Both the position numbers and the translations under genes were made by a program. A model generated the notes under the pieces. That model searched no databases. It saw only the letters and a program-made list of their open reading frames with translations, and had not been told where the DNA came from. A DNA stretch of 64,000 bases from Planotetraspora sp. A-T 1434 (lineage in GTDB: Bacteria; Actinomycetota; Actinomycetes; Streptosporangiales; Streptosporangiaceae), in NCBI RefSeq assembly GCF_025420585.1, contig NZ_JAOEGB010000020.1, positions 90,375-154,374 on the forward strand, written 5' to 3'. Positions 18,236 through 26,771 of this stretch are shown one piece after another. Positions within the stretch are counted from its first letter, which is position 1, and the number at the start of each line of letters is the position of its first letter.

Positions 18236-18664
18236 TCAGGACGCGTTGTACTCGCTGACGACGTCCACGACCCACGTGACGCCGAACCGGTCCTTCAGCA
18301 TCCCGTAGAGGGGCGCCCACTGCGCGGGCCCCAGCGGCTGCAGGACGGTCGCGCCGTCGGTGAGCTTCTCCCAGTACGCCCTGATCTCCTCGGCCGCTTC
18401 GCCCCTCAGTGAGACGAAGAACGCGTTCTCGCCCTGGTTCCAGGGCTGGCGCGAGGGCACGTCATAGGCCATCACGCGAAAGCCGTTGTCGGCGGCCACC
18501 TGGCCCCACATCACCTGGTCGGCCTCGGACGGCTCCTGGACGTTCCCGGCGTCCTTGTACGTGACCACGGCCACGTCCCCGCCGAACACGGACTGGTAGA
18601 ACGTGAGTGCCGCGCGGGCGTCACCCCGGAAGTTCAGGTGGGTCACAACATTGACGGACATCAT
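18236..18664 (-). CDS. VOC-family protein (PhnB-like)
   Basis: A 142-residue glyoxalase/bleomycin-resistance fold protein. VTHLNFRGDARAALTFYQSV is the first half-domain, and WAPLYGMLKDRFGVTWVVDV is the usual closing strand of PhnB-like members. VMWGQVAADNGFRVMAYDVP is also typical. It is divergent from the WYL regulator at 18888, an arrangement often seen for these proteins and their YafY-type regulators. The substrate is unknown. ATG 18664 or 18661 are equally possible starts. Confidence 0.87.
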   Translation of the reverse strand: MMSVNVVTHLNFRGDARAALTFYQSVFGGDVAVVTYKDAGNVQEPSEADQVMWGQVAADNGFRVMAYDVPSRQPWNQGENAFFVSLRGEAAEEIRAYWEKLTDGATVLQPLGPAQWAPLYGMLKDRFGVTWVVDVVSEYNAS

Positions 18665-18887
18665 GCGGTCCTTGCCTTTCGATTCCTGTCATCTGGGCGG
18701 TCTTACGTGTCGCCGTCGTCGTCCGGCGGCCCGTGTCGACCGCTGGGCCGGTTCGCTGTGACTGCGGGAGCTTGCTCTCCCGCCGCCGATGACGATCACG
18801 GGGATCGCCCGCCCGGCCCCTGCTCGGCGACTACAGTGACAGGGGAAGAGGACAGGGTGTGACCGCTACCTGGGGCAATATGGGGCC

Positions 18888-19910
18888 ATGCCGAAGACTT
18901 CTGCGCGGCTGCTGGCGTTGCTCTCGTTGCTCCAGGTGCGCCGGGACTGGCCGGGGGCGCTGCTGGCCGAGCGGCTGGGCATCAGCCCGCGTACCGTGCG
19001 GCGTGATGTCGACCGCCTGCGCGAGCTCGGCTATCCCATCGTGGCGATCAAGGGCCCCGACGGCGGCTACCGGCTGGACGCCGGCACGGAGCTGCCCCCG
19101 TTGTTGTTCGACGACGAGCAGGCCGTGGCTCTGGCCGTCGCACTCCAGCTCGCCACCACCGCCGGGGCGGGCATCGAGGAAGCCGCGGCGCGTGCGCTGA
19201 ACACCGTCCGGCAGGTCATGCCCGCCCGGCTGCGCCACCGGATCGACACCCTCCAGATCACCGCCGTCCAACGGCCCGCGATCCGGCCCACCCCGCAGGT
19301 CGGCAGCAGTGTGCTCACGGCGCTCAGCGCCGCCGTCCACGCCCGCGAGGTGCTGCGCTTCGACTACACCCCCGCATCCGCAGCACGGGCGGACGACAAC
19401 CGCACGCAGGCTCCGCCGCGCCGGGTGCAGCCCCATCACCTCGTCACCTGGGGCGGGCGCTGGTACCTCGTGGCCTGGGATCTCGACCGCGAGGACTGGC
19501 GTACCTTCCGCGCGGACCGGATCAGCCCGCGCACCCCTACGGGACCCCGCTTCACCCCGCGCGAGCCGCCCGGCGGCGAGGTGGCCGCCTTCGTGGCCGG
19601 CCGATTCCGGGGCGCGGGCGGCTCTGGCGACTGGCCGTGCGTCGGTGAGGTGATCCTCGACCTGCCCGCCGCCGCCGTGTCCCGCTACACCCCTGACGGA
19701 GCCGTCGAGGAACTCGGCCCGAACCGTTGCCGGCTCGTCCTGGGCTCGTGGTCATGGGCCGGCCTGGCCGCCGCCGTCGGCAGGTTCGACGCCGACATCG
19801 AGGTCGTCGGCCCGGCCGAGCTCAAAGCCGCCTTCGCGCACCTGGCCCGCCGTTACGCCAAAGCCGCCGACGATTCGGGGCCAGTGGACGGCGCGAAGAT
19901 CGAACGCTGA
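18888..19910 (+). CDS. WYL-domain HTH transcriptional regulator
   Basis: A 340-residue regulator of the YafY type. An HTH_11 domain occupies about residues 1-60 (LLAERLGISPRTVRRDVDRL), followed by GPDGGYRLDAG. The WYL ligand-binding domain lies around residues 140-230 with WGGRWYLVAWDLDREDWRTF, and a WCX C-terminal domain follows. WYL regulators sense nucleotides, nucleic acids or small molecules. The likely target is the divergent VOC gene. ATG 18888 follows GGGGCC. Confidence 0.9.
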   Translation: MPKTSARLLALLSLLQVRRDWPGALLAERLGISPRTVRRDVDRLRELGYPIVAIKGPDGGYRLDAGTELPPLLFDDEQAVALAVALQLATTAGAGIEEAAARALNTVRQVMPARLRHRIDTLQITAVQRPAIRPTPQVGSSVLTALSAAVHAREVLRFDYTPASAARADDNRTQAPPRRVQPHHLVTWGGRWYLVAWDLDREDWRTFRADRISPRTPTGPRFTPREPPGGEVAAFVAGRFRGAGGSGDWPCVGEVILDLPAAAVSRYTPDGAVEELGPNRCRLVLGSWSWAGLAAAVGRFDADIEVVGPAELKAAFAHLARRYAKAADDSGPVDGAKIER

Positions 19911-19928
19911 TGGCGGCATACCACGACA

Positions 19929-20065
19929 GTGGAGTATCAGGCGACGACCACGCAGGTGTGCGGGCTGTACCCGTTCGTCGCCGGCGCGGGCGCCCCGTCG
20001 ATCGGCACGCCGATCGGACGGCATCAGCTGTCCGGTGAGGTCGTCTGCCTGGACCCGCTCACATG
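19929..20065 (+). pseudogene. Fragment of a conjugation-type (SCO6880-like) ATP-binding protein
   Basis: One frame reads VCGLYPFVAGAGAPSIGTPI then GRHQLSGEVVCLDPLTW, which resembles the region just before the Walker A loop in the VirB4-like SCO6880 ATPases of actinobacterial conjugative elements. It runs about 45 codons, has no usable start and is lost after LTW at about 20065. The family call is from memory of the motif pattern; it is a relic at best. Confidence 0.4.
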
Positions 20066-20079
20066 GCCGCGTGCTTCCT

Positions 20080-20223
20080 GGCCTCGGCGATCGTCGGCCA
20101 CGCGACCCCGCCGGTGACCCTGAGTGTGCTCAGTGTCATGGTGTTGCCGTTCGCCCCTTCGTGGGCGCGCAAGTATGGGTATGGCGCGCGTTCAGCCGGG
20201 GCGCCGTGCCGACGTTCTTCTGA
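20080..20223 (+). pseudogene. cydB: Possible frameshifted 3' remnant of cydB
   Basis: Just before cydD, one frame reads TPPVTLSVLSVMV, and after a frame change another reads PFVGAQVWVWRAFSRGAVP and stops at 20223. Together they mimic the last helix and tail of CydB (TLxVxTVVAxxFxPxVLxYQxWxYWxFRRR). CydB normally precedes CydD in actinomycetes, so position supports it. No cydA or remaining cydB is found upstream. Confidence 0.45.
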
Positions 20224-20234
20224 TTGGGTGTTCG

Positions 20235-21950
20235 TTGCACAAGGATCTTCTGCGGCTCGCGCGCGCCGAACGGACCGTCCGGCTCCACCTCGCCGCCTGC
20301 CTGGCCGCGGCGGTGGCGGCCGGGCTGCTCGTGCTGGCGCAGGCGGAGTTGCTGGCGGGGGTGCTGTCCGGCAGGTTCGCCGTAGCGGCCCTGTTCCCCC
20401 TCGCCCTCGTGGTGGCGGCGCGTGGACTGCTCGGCTGGGCGCAGGGCGTCTCCGCGGGACGCACCGCGACCGCGCTCAAGTCGGCGCTGCGCCGTCTGCT
20501 GCTGTCGCGCTTCCAGGAGCTGAGCCCCGCGGCGTACCGCTCCGGTGAGCTTGTCACGCTGGCGGGCCGGGGGCTCGACGCGCTCGACCCCTACCTCACC
20601 GGCTACCTGCCCGCGGTGGCCGTCGCCGGGGTCGTGCCGATCGCGGTGGTCATCCGGCTCTTCGTGGCCGACCTGGGCACGGCCGTGATCGTCCTGCTCA
20701 CGCTGCCGCTGATCCCGATCTTCGGGGCGCTCGTCGGCTGGACCACCAAGGCCGTGACCGAGCGGCAGTGGCGGGCTCTGGCCCGGCTGGGCGGGCACTT
20801 CCTCGACGTGGTCCGCGGCCTGCCGACACTGCGGGCCTTCGGCCGCGCGCGCTACCAGGCCTCGGTGATCCGCGAGGTGGCCGAGGCGCACCGCGCGGCG
20901 ACCATGAAGACGCTGCGGGTGGCGTTCCTGTCGTCGCTGGTGCTGGAGCTGGTGGCGTCGCTGTCGCTGGCCCTGGTGGCGGTGCCCGTCGGCCTCCGGC
21001 TGCTGTCGGGCTCCCTCGACCTCCACACCGCCCTGCTCGTGCTGCTGCTCGCCCCCGAGGCGTACCTCCCGCTCCGGGCCATGGGCACCAGGTTCCACGC
21101 CTCCATGGAGGGCGTCGCCGCCGCCGACGAGGCCTTCGCCCTAACCGGCCGTGATCATGCACAGGTTCCCGGCGACGGCCCTGACCGGCGCCACCCTGAC
21201 CGTGATCATGCACGGATTCCCGGCCAGCCCGTTGACCTGCGCGAACGCGGTCGTGATCATGCAGTGCCCGAGATCCGCCTGGAGGCGGTGACCGTCCGCT
21301 ACCCCGGACGCGACGACGTGGCGCTGGACGCAGTCTCGCTGGTCATCTCGCCGGGCGAGCGGGTGTCCATCGTCGGCCCGAGCGGGGCGGGCAAGAGCAC
21401 GCTGCTCCACCTCCTGCTCGGCTTCGTCACCCCGTCGGAGGGCCGAGTGCTGGTCGGCGGCGCCGACCTGGCCGATCTCGACCTCGACGAGTGGCGCCGC
21501 CGCCTGGCCTTCGTGCCCCAGCGGCCGCACCTGTTCGCCACGTCGGTCGCGGCCAACATCGCGCTGGGCTCTTCGGCCACGCCCGAGGAGGTCCGTACGG
21601 CCGCCGCCGAAGCCCAGGCGGCCGAGTTCGTGGAGGCGCTGCCCGACGGCTACGACACGCCGCTGGGTGAACGCGGTGCGAACCTGTCCGCCGGGCAGCG
21701 CCAGCGAGTCGCGCTCGCGCGGGCGTTCTGCCGTCCGTCGGCGGAGGTGTTGCTGCTCGACGAGCCGACGGCCCGCCTGGACGGCAGGAGCGAGGCCGCG
21801 GTCGTCGAGGCCACGCGGCGGCTGGCGGAGGGCCGCACCGCGATCATCGTCGCCCACCGCCCCGCCATGATCGACCTCGCGGACCGGGTCATCCACCTTG
21901 AATCCGGCCGGCTCACCCCCCGCGACCACGTGATCGGAGGCCGCGCGTGA
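20235..21950 (+). CDS. cydD: ABC transporter CydD, glutathione/cysteine exporter subunit
   Basis: About 571 residues: six membrane helices (about 15-285) then an ATP-binding domain. CydDC exports reduced thiols needed for cytochrome bd assembly. Visible motifs are Walker A IVGPSGAGKSTLLH, signature NLSAGQRQRVALARAF and Walker B VLLLDEPTARLD. The start is uncertain: TTG 20235 (LHKDLLRLARAERT) best fits family N-termini, whereas ATG 20175 or 20181 would overlap the cydB relic. The linker between domains, about residues 305-345, contains three translated copies of a 51-bp repeat giving RDHA...RDHA...RDHAVPEIR. Its stop overlaps cydC. Confidence 0.88.
   Translation: MHKDLLRLARAERTVRLHLAACLAAAVAAGLLVLAQAELLAGVLSGRFAVAALFPLALVVAARGLLGWAQGVSAGRTATALKSALRRLLLSRFQELSPAAYRSGELVTLAGRGLDALDPYLTGYLPAVAVAGVVPIAVVIRLFVADLGTAVIVLLTLPLIPIFGALVGWTTKAVTERQWRALARLGGHFLDVVRGLPTLRAFGRARYQASVIREVAEAHRAATMKTLRVAFLSSLVLELVASLSLALVAVPVGLRLLSGSLDLHTALLVLLLAPEAYLPLRAMGTRFHASMEGVAAADEAFALTGRDHAQVPGDGPDRRHPDRDHARIPGQPVDLRERGRDHAVPEIRLEAVTVRYPGRDDVALDAVSLVISPGERVSIVGPSGAGKSTLLHLLLGFVTPSEGRVLVGGADLADLDLDEWRRRLAFVPQRPHLFATSVAANIALGSSATPEEVRTAAAEAQAAEFVEALPDGYDTPLGERGANLSAGQRQRVALARAFCRPSAEVLLLDEPTARLDGRSEAAVVEATRRLAEGRTAIIVAHRPAMIDLADRVIHLESGRLTPRDHVIGGRA
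21150..21275 (+). repeat. CGTGATCATGCA repeat, three direct copies inside cydD
   Basis: Copies begin at about 21150, 21201 and 21252, each CGTGATCATGCA followed in the first two by an (A/G)GGTTCC- or GGATTCC-like run. The 51-bp period keeps the reading frame. The first copy shares a 20-mer with an inverted copy downstream of cydC. Confidence 0.85.
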
Positions 21951-23638
21951 CCGCCACACTCCTCGGGCCGGGCATGACCCGGCGGCTGGCCCTCGCCGCG
22001 CTCGCCGGGTCGGCCGCCGACCTCGCCGGGGTGGCGCTGATCGCCTCGGCGGCCTGGCTGATCACGAGGGCCGCCGAGCAGCCGCCGCTGGCGGCGCTGT
22101 CCGTCGCCATCGTGGCGGTCCGGGCCTTCGCGACCACCCGGGGGATCTTCCGGTACGGCGAGCGGCTGGCCGGCCACGACGTGGCCCTGCGGGCCCAGGC
22201 CGGGACGCGTGAGCGCCTCTACCAGGCGCTCATTCCCACCGGGCCGCTGTCACACCGGGGCGCCGACCTGCTCAGCCGGATGGTCGACGACACCGACGCC
22301 GTCCAGGACCTGCTCGTCCGGTGCGTGCTGCCCGCCGTCGCCGCGCTCCTCACCGGGATCGCCGCCGTGGTCGTCGCCGCCTTCCTCCTGCCCGCCGCCG
22401 CACTCGCGCTCGCCGCCGGGCTGCTGGTCGCGGGGGCCCTCCTCCCGGCCGGTACGACGGCCGCCGCGCGGAGATGGTCGGCGAGGATCGCCCCCGCGCG
22501 GGCCGAGCTCGCCGCCAAGGTCGCCGACCTGGTCCACGGCGCGGCCGACCTCGCGGCGTACGGCGCGCGGGACCAGGCGCTGGCCGCCGGGATGGACGCC
22601 GACGCGCGGCTGGCGAAGCTGGAGCGGGGCCAGGCGCGGATCAACGCCGCCGGCCTCGGGCTCGGGGTGCTCGCCCAGGGCCTGACCGTCGTGGCCGTGG
22701 TGCTGACGGCCCAGGCCGCGCACCTGGGCACGGTCGCGACAGCCGTACTGGCCCTGACCGCTCTCGTGTCGTTCGAGCCGGTCCTGCCGCTCGCCGCCGC
22801 GGGTGAGCGGTTCGCCGGGGTGCTGGCGGCGCTGCGCAGGCTGAGGGAGATCAGGGCGACGCCCCCGGCGGTCGCCGAGCCGGACTCACCCGCTCCCCCG
22901 CCGGAGCCGCCGCTGACGGTCGAGGTCGACAACCTGGTGGTCCGCCACAGGGACCGGGAGCCTGCGCTCGACGGGGTCAGCCTTACGCTGACGCCGGGCA
23001 AACGGGTCGCCATCGTCGGCCCGAGCGGGGCCGGGAAGAGCACGCTCCTGTCGGCCCTGATGCGCACGGTGGGCATTGAGTCCGGAAATATCCGCATCAA
23101 TGGGGTGGATGTCCGGGCGTACTCCTCCGACGACGTCCGCGCCAGGATGACCGGGCTCACCCAGGACCCCTACGTCTTCCAGGCCACCGTCCGCGACAAC
23201 CTCCGGCTCGCGGGCCCGGACGCGTCGGAGGACGACCTCGCGCATGCCGTACGGCAGGCCAGGCTGGACGCCTGGGCGGAGCGGACCGGCTGGGACACGA
23301 CGCTCGGCGAGGACGGGCGCACGGTCTCCGGCGGGCAGCTCCAGCGGCTGGCGCTCGCCCGCGCCCTGCTGTTCGACCCGTCGGTGCTGCTGCTGGACGA
23401 GCCGGCGGAGGCGCTCGACGAGGAGACGGCCGACCTGCTGATGGCCGACCTGCTCGACGCCACGCGGGGCCGGACGACCCTGCTGGTCACCCACCGGCTG
23501 CGCGGGCTGGAGCAGGTCGACGAGATCGTCGTGCTGGAGAACGGCCGGGTAGCGCAGCGGGGAACGCACGCCGAGTTGCTCGCCGTTCCCGGCTACTACC
23601 GCGACCTCTGGGAATCCGAGGCGATGACCGGTCACTGA
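21947..23638 (+). CDS. cydC: ABC transporter CydC
   Basis: A 563-residue partner of CydD with an N-terminal membrane domain (about 1-290) and a C-terminal ATPase. Walker A is IVGPSGAGKSTLLSALM, the signature GRTVSGGQLQRLALARAL, and Walker B VLLLDEPAEALDEET. LFRYGERLAG-like sequence (IFRYGERLAGHD) is a CydC hallmark. GTG 21947 overlaps the cydD stop by 4 bp (GTGA), so the two are co-translated. The cydAB oxidase genes expected beside it are missing here. Confidence 0.94.
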   Translation: MTATLLGPGMTRRLALAALAGSAADLAGVALIASAAWLITRAAEQPPLAALSVAIVAVRAFATTRGIFRYGERLAGHDVALRAQAGTRERLYQALIPTGPLSHRGADLLSRMVDDTDAVQDLLVRCVLPAVAALLTGIAAVVVAAFLLPAAALALAAGLLVAGALLPAGTTAAARRWSARIAPARAELAAKVADLVHGAADLAAYGARDQALAAGMDADARLAKLERGQARINAAGLGLGVLAQGLTVVAVVLTAQAAHLGTVATAVLALTALVSFEPVLPLAAAGERFAGVLAALRRLREIRATPPAVAEPDSPAPPPEPPLTVEVDNLVVRHRDREPALDGVSLTLTPGKRVAIVGPSGAGKSTLLSALMRTVGIESGNIRINGVDVRAYSSDDVRARMTGLTQDPYVFQATVRDNLRLAGPDASEDDLAHAVRQARLDAWAERTGWDTTLGEDGRTVSGGQLQRLALARALLFDPSVLLLDEPAEALDEETADLLMADLLDATRGRTTLLVTHRLRGLEQVDEIVVLENGRVAQRGTHAELLAVPGYYRDLWESEAMTGH

Positions 23639-23664
23639 GCGTCCAGTGACCGGTCACCGCGGAA

Positions 23665-23789
23665 GCCGCGTGCATGATCACGCGCCGGATAGGCGCACGT
23701 CGCAGGCCGTACGGATGAACCCGCGCATGATCACGCACGGCGTCGGGGCACGTCGCGGACCGTACGGAGGAACCTGTGCATGATCACGC
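23665..23789 (-). repeat. CGTGATCATGCA repeat, three inverted copies downstream of cydC
   Basis: On the minus strand, copies begin near 23789, 23736 and 23683, a period of about 53 bp. The first two continue (A/G)GGTTC(C/A)TCCGTACGG then (C/T)GCGACGTGC. They fill the gap between cydC and the convergent HtrA gene. Confidence 0.85.
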
Positions 23790-23803
23790 CGGGGTTGCCG
23801 GAC

Positions 23804-25138
23804 TCAGCTGGTGGCGGACTGCTCGGCGAGGGCGGTGGTGACGGTCGAGGACTTGCCGTTGCGGGTGTAGGTGATGGTCACCTTGTCGCCGGGCCGGGAA
23901 CTCCGGATCGCGCCGACGAGCGTCTCCGCGTCGTCCACCACCGTGTCGTTGATCTTGGTGATCAGGTCGCCGTCCTTGAGTCCGATCTTGTCCGCGGGGC
24001 TCCCGGCGGTGATCGAGCTGACCACGGCCCCGGCCGCGTCACCGGTCGCGTCGGCCACGCTCACGCCCAGGTAGGCGTGGGTCGCCTTACCGTTCTTGAT
24101 GAGCTGCTCGCCGACCTGCTTGGCCGTGTTGATCGGGATCGCGAAGCCCACGCCGATGTTGCCGGAGCTGGAGCCCGACGTGGCGATGGCGGTGTTGATG
24201 CCGATGACCTGGCCCGAGGAGTTCACCAGGGCGCCGCCCGAGTTGCCCGGGTTGATCGCGGCGTCGGTCTGGATCATGCCGCCGATGGTGGTGCCGGCCT
24301 GGCTCGGCTGCTGCTGCTGCTCCTCCTGGCCCCAGGGGAACGGCGGGGGCTGCTGCTGCTCGCCGCCCTCGGTCAGCGTGCGGTCCAGGGCGCTCACGAT
24401 GCCGGACGTGACCGAGCCCTCGAGCCCCAGCGGGCTGCCGATCGCGAGGACGCTGTCGCCGACCTCCAGCTTGTCGCTGTCGCCCAGCGAGGCCGGAGTC
24501 AGGCCCGAGACGCCCTGCGCCTGGATCACGGCGAGGTCGGTGGTGGGATCGGTGCCCTTCACCGTGGCCGACGCCGTCTTGCCGTCGCTGAACTTCACCG
24601 TGACGGTGCTGCCCTGGCCGGCCTCGGCCACCACGTGGTTGTTGGTGAGGATCAGGCCGTCGGCCGAGAGGATCACACCGGACCCCTCGCCGCCGCCGGT
24701 GGGCGTAGTGATCTTGATGGAGACCACGGACGGCTGGATCGCCTTGGCGACCGCCGCGATGGTGTTCCCCGACGAGCTCGACACCGGCTTCACCAGCGGA
24801 CTGGAGATCACCGTCTGCCCGCCGTTGGCCGCGCTGGCGACGAGGGCCCCCGTCGCCCCGCCACCTAGCGCCACGGCGGCGAGGGCGAGACCCGCCACCA
24901 CCTTCTGCCTGCCGGTCAGCGTGCCGGCCGGGCGCTGCGGCGGCGGCAGAGGGCTGCCGAACACCGCGGTGTCATATGGGCCGTACGGGCCGGGACCTCC
25001 GTGGTGTCCATAGCCTCCATAGCCGCCCTGGTTCCCGCCGTACTGGCCGTACTGCGGGGGAGTCCTGCCGAACTGGCTCCACCCGTGGCCGGGGAGCACC
25101 TCGGTGTCGGTCCCGGGAACGCGCTCTCCTGAGCTCAT
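23804..25138 (-). CDS. HtrA/DegP-like membrane-anchored serine protease
   Basis: A 444-residue envelope protease. A Gly/Tyr/Pro-rich cytoplasmic tail (about 1-60) precedes one membrane helix (GLALAAVALGGGATGALVA), then a trypsin-like domain and a C-terminal PDZ domain. The catalytic triad is His in TNNHVVAE, Asp in DPTTDLAVI and Ser in NPGNSGGALV. The PDZ region includes SPADKIGLKDGDLITKIND. A Gln/Pro-rich insert (EEQQQQPSQAG region) interrupts the protease domain. ATG 25138 has AGGGGG six nt upstream; further upstream in-frame ATGs are less well placed. It degrades or refolds exported proteins under stress. Confidence 0.93.
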   Translation of the reverse strand: MSSGERVPGTDTEVLPGHGWSQFGRTPPQYGQYGGNQGGYGGYGHHGGPGPYGPYDTAVFGSPLPPPQRPAGTLTGRQKVVAGLALAAVALGGGATGALVASAANGGQTVISSPLVKPVSSSSGNTIAAVAKAIQPSVVSIKITTPTGGGEGSGVILSADGLILTNNHVVAEAGQGSTVTVKFSDGKTASATVKGTDPTTDLAVIQAQGVSGLTPASLGDSDKLEVGDSVLAIGSPLGLEGSVTSGIVSALDRTLTEGGEQQQPPPFPWGQEEQQQQPSQAGTTIGGMIQTDAAINPGNSGGALVNSSGQVIGINTAIATSGSSSGNIGVGFAIPINTAKQVGEQLIKNGKATHAYLGVSVADATGDAAGAVVSSITAGSPADKIGLKDGDLITKINDTVVDDAETLVGAIRSSRPGDKVTITYTRNGKSSTVTTALAEQSATS

Positions 25139-25229
25139 CGCCATCCCCCTAATTGGATCTGCCGGTAATCCGGCTCTCCGCCGGTACATCACTACAATGG
25201 CAGGCCCGCGATAAGGTCACGCTAAGCGA

Positions 25230-26762
25230 TCAGACAGCCGGCCAGTACTCGTCCCGCAGCAGGCGCTTGTAAAGCTTGCCCGTGGGGTGGCGTGGCAGCT
25301 CGTCGCGGAAGTCGACCGACCTCGGGCACTTGTAGTGGGCGAGGTGCGCGCGGCAGAAGTCGATGAGCTCGGCCTCCAGGGCGGGGCCCGCGTCCTGCGC
25401 GGAGACCGGCTGGACGACGGCCTTGACCTGCTCCCCCATCTCCGGGTCCGGCACTCCGAAGACGGCCACGTCGGCGACCTTGGGGTGCGTCACGAGCAGG
25501 TTCTCGGCCTCCTGGGGGTAGATGTTCACCCCGCCCGAGATGATCATGTAGGAGCGCCGGTCGGTCAGGTAGAGGAAGCCCTCCTCGTCAAGGTGGCCGA
25601 TGTCGCCGAGCGTGGTCCAGCCCCGGCCCATCGGGTCCTGGACCGACCGGGTCTTGCCCGGGTCGCCGTGGTAGACGAACTCGGGGCCGCCGGAGAAGTA
25701 CACCGTGCCGTGCTCGCCCGGCGGCAGCTCGTTGCCCTCGTCGTCGCAGATGTGGACGACGCCCAGAAGCGACCGGCCGACCGTGCCCTTGTGCTTCAGC
25801 CAGTCCTCGGAGCTGACGTAGAGGAAGCCGTTGCCCTCCGTGCCCGCGTAGTACTCGTGGATGATCGGGCCCCACCACTCGATCATCCGCTCCTTGACCG
25901 GGACCGGGCAGGGAGCCGCCGCGTGGATGGCGCACCGCAGCGAGGACAGGTCGTGGCGCTCCCGCACCCCGGGCGGCAGCTTGAGCATCTTGATGAACAT
26001 CGTCGGCACCCACTGCGAATGCGTGACGCCGTACCGCTCGATCAGCGCCAGCGCCTCCTCGGCGTCGAACCTCTCCATCACGATGATCGTGGCCCCCAGC
26101 CGCTGGAAGGTCAGGCAGTACCGCAGCGGCGCCGCGTGGTAGAGAGGGGCGGGCGACAGGTACACGCTGTCCGCCGACGGGGCGAACAGGAACTGGACGA
26201 GCTGCAACATCGGTCCGGCGGCGTCCAGCGGCGCCTTGCTCAGGGTGGGCTTGACGCCCTTCGGCCGCCCAGTGGTCCCCGAGGAGTACAGCATGTCCGC
26301 GCCCTGGCACTCGTCCTCGATGGGAGCCGTCGGCTGTCCGGCCGTCGCCTCCTCGTAGGACGCGAAGCCGGGGGCCACACCGTCGAGCATGAGCCGCACC
26401 TCGACGCCGGGCGTGCCGCCGGTGACGGAGGTCGCGACGTCCGCCAGGGCCGCCGACGAGATGAAGACCCGCGCCTCGCAGTTGTTGAGGATGTAGGCCA
26501 GTTCCTCACTCTGGAGGCGGGAGCTGACCGCGGTGTAATAGAGGCCGGACCGGTGGGCCGCCCAGGCGACGGCCAGGAACAGCGGGTGGTTCTCCAACAT
26601 GAACGCGACGTGGTCGCCGGGCCGCAGGCCGGCGGCGCGCAGGAGGTGCGCCAGCCGGTTGGACTCCTCGTCGAGCTGACGGTAGGTGACCACGCGGCCG
26701 GTGGCCGCCATGATCACGGCGGGCTTGTCCGGCGTCACCGCCGCGATGGCTCCCGGATGCAT
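25230..26762 (-). CDS. AMP-dependent acyl-CoA synthetase
   Basis: A 510-residue member of the ANL superfamily activating a carboxylic acid as acyl-AMP and then acyl-CoA. The P-loop is LYSSGTTGRPKGV, followed by HEYYAGTEGNGF (substrate/adenine region), TLGDIGHLDEEGFLYLTDR with the ribose Asp, and the catalytic Lys in RHPTGKLYKRLLRDEYW. The chain length preference cannot be read. It begins at ATG 26762, 9 bp after the Fic stop, so the genes probably share a transcript. Confidence 0.92.
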   Translation of the reverse strand: MHPGAIAAVTPDKPAVIMAATGRVVTYRQLDEESNRLAHLLRAAGLRPGDHVAFMLENHPLFLAVAWAAHRSGLYYTAVSSRLQSEELAYILNNCEARVFISSAALADVATSVTGGTPGVEVRLMLDGVAPGFASYEEATAGQPTAPIEDECQGADMLYSSGTTGRPKGVKPTLSKAPLDAAGPMLQLVQFLFAPSADSVYLSPAPLYHAAPLRYCLTFQRLGATIIVMERFDAEEALALIERYGVTHSQWVPTMFIKMLKLPPGVRERHDLSSLRCAIHAAAPCPVPVKERMIEWWGPIIHEYYAGTEGNGFLYVSSEDWLKHKGTVGRSLLGVVHICDDEGNELPPGEHGTVYFSGGPEFVYHGDPGKTRSVQDPMGRGWTTLGDIGHLDEEGFLYLTDRRSYMIISGGVNIYPQEAENLLVTHPKVADVAVFGVPDPEMGEQVKAVVQPVSAQDAGPALEAELIDFCRAHLAHYKCPRSVDFRDELPRHPTGKLYKRLLRDEYWPAV

Positions 26763-26771
26763 GACCGAACG

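Noticed and set aside
21150..23789. CGTGATCATGCA repeats as a CRISPR array
   Set aside because: Only three copies per cluster, no constant-length unrelated spacers (the spacers are related to each other), no cas genes, and one cluster is translated within cydD.
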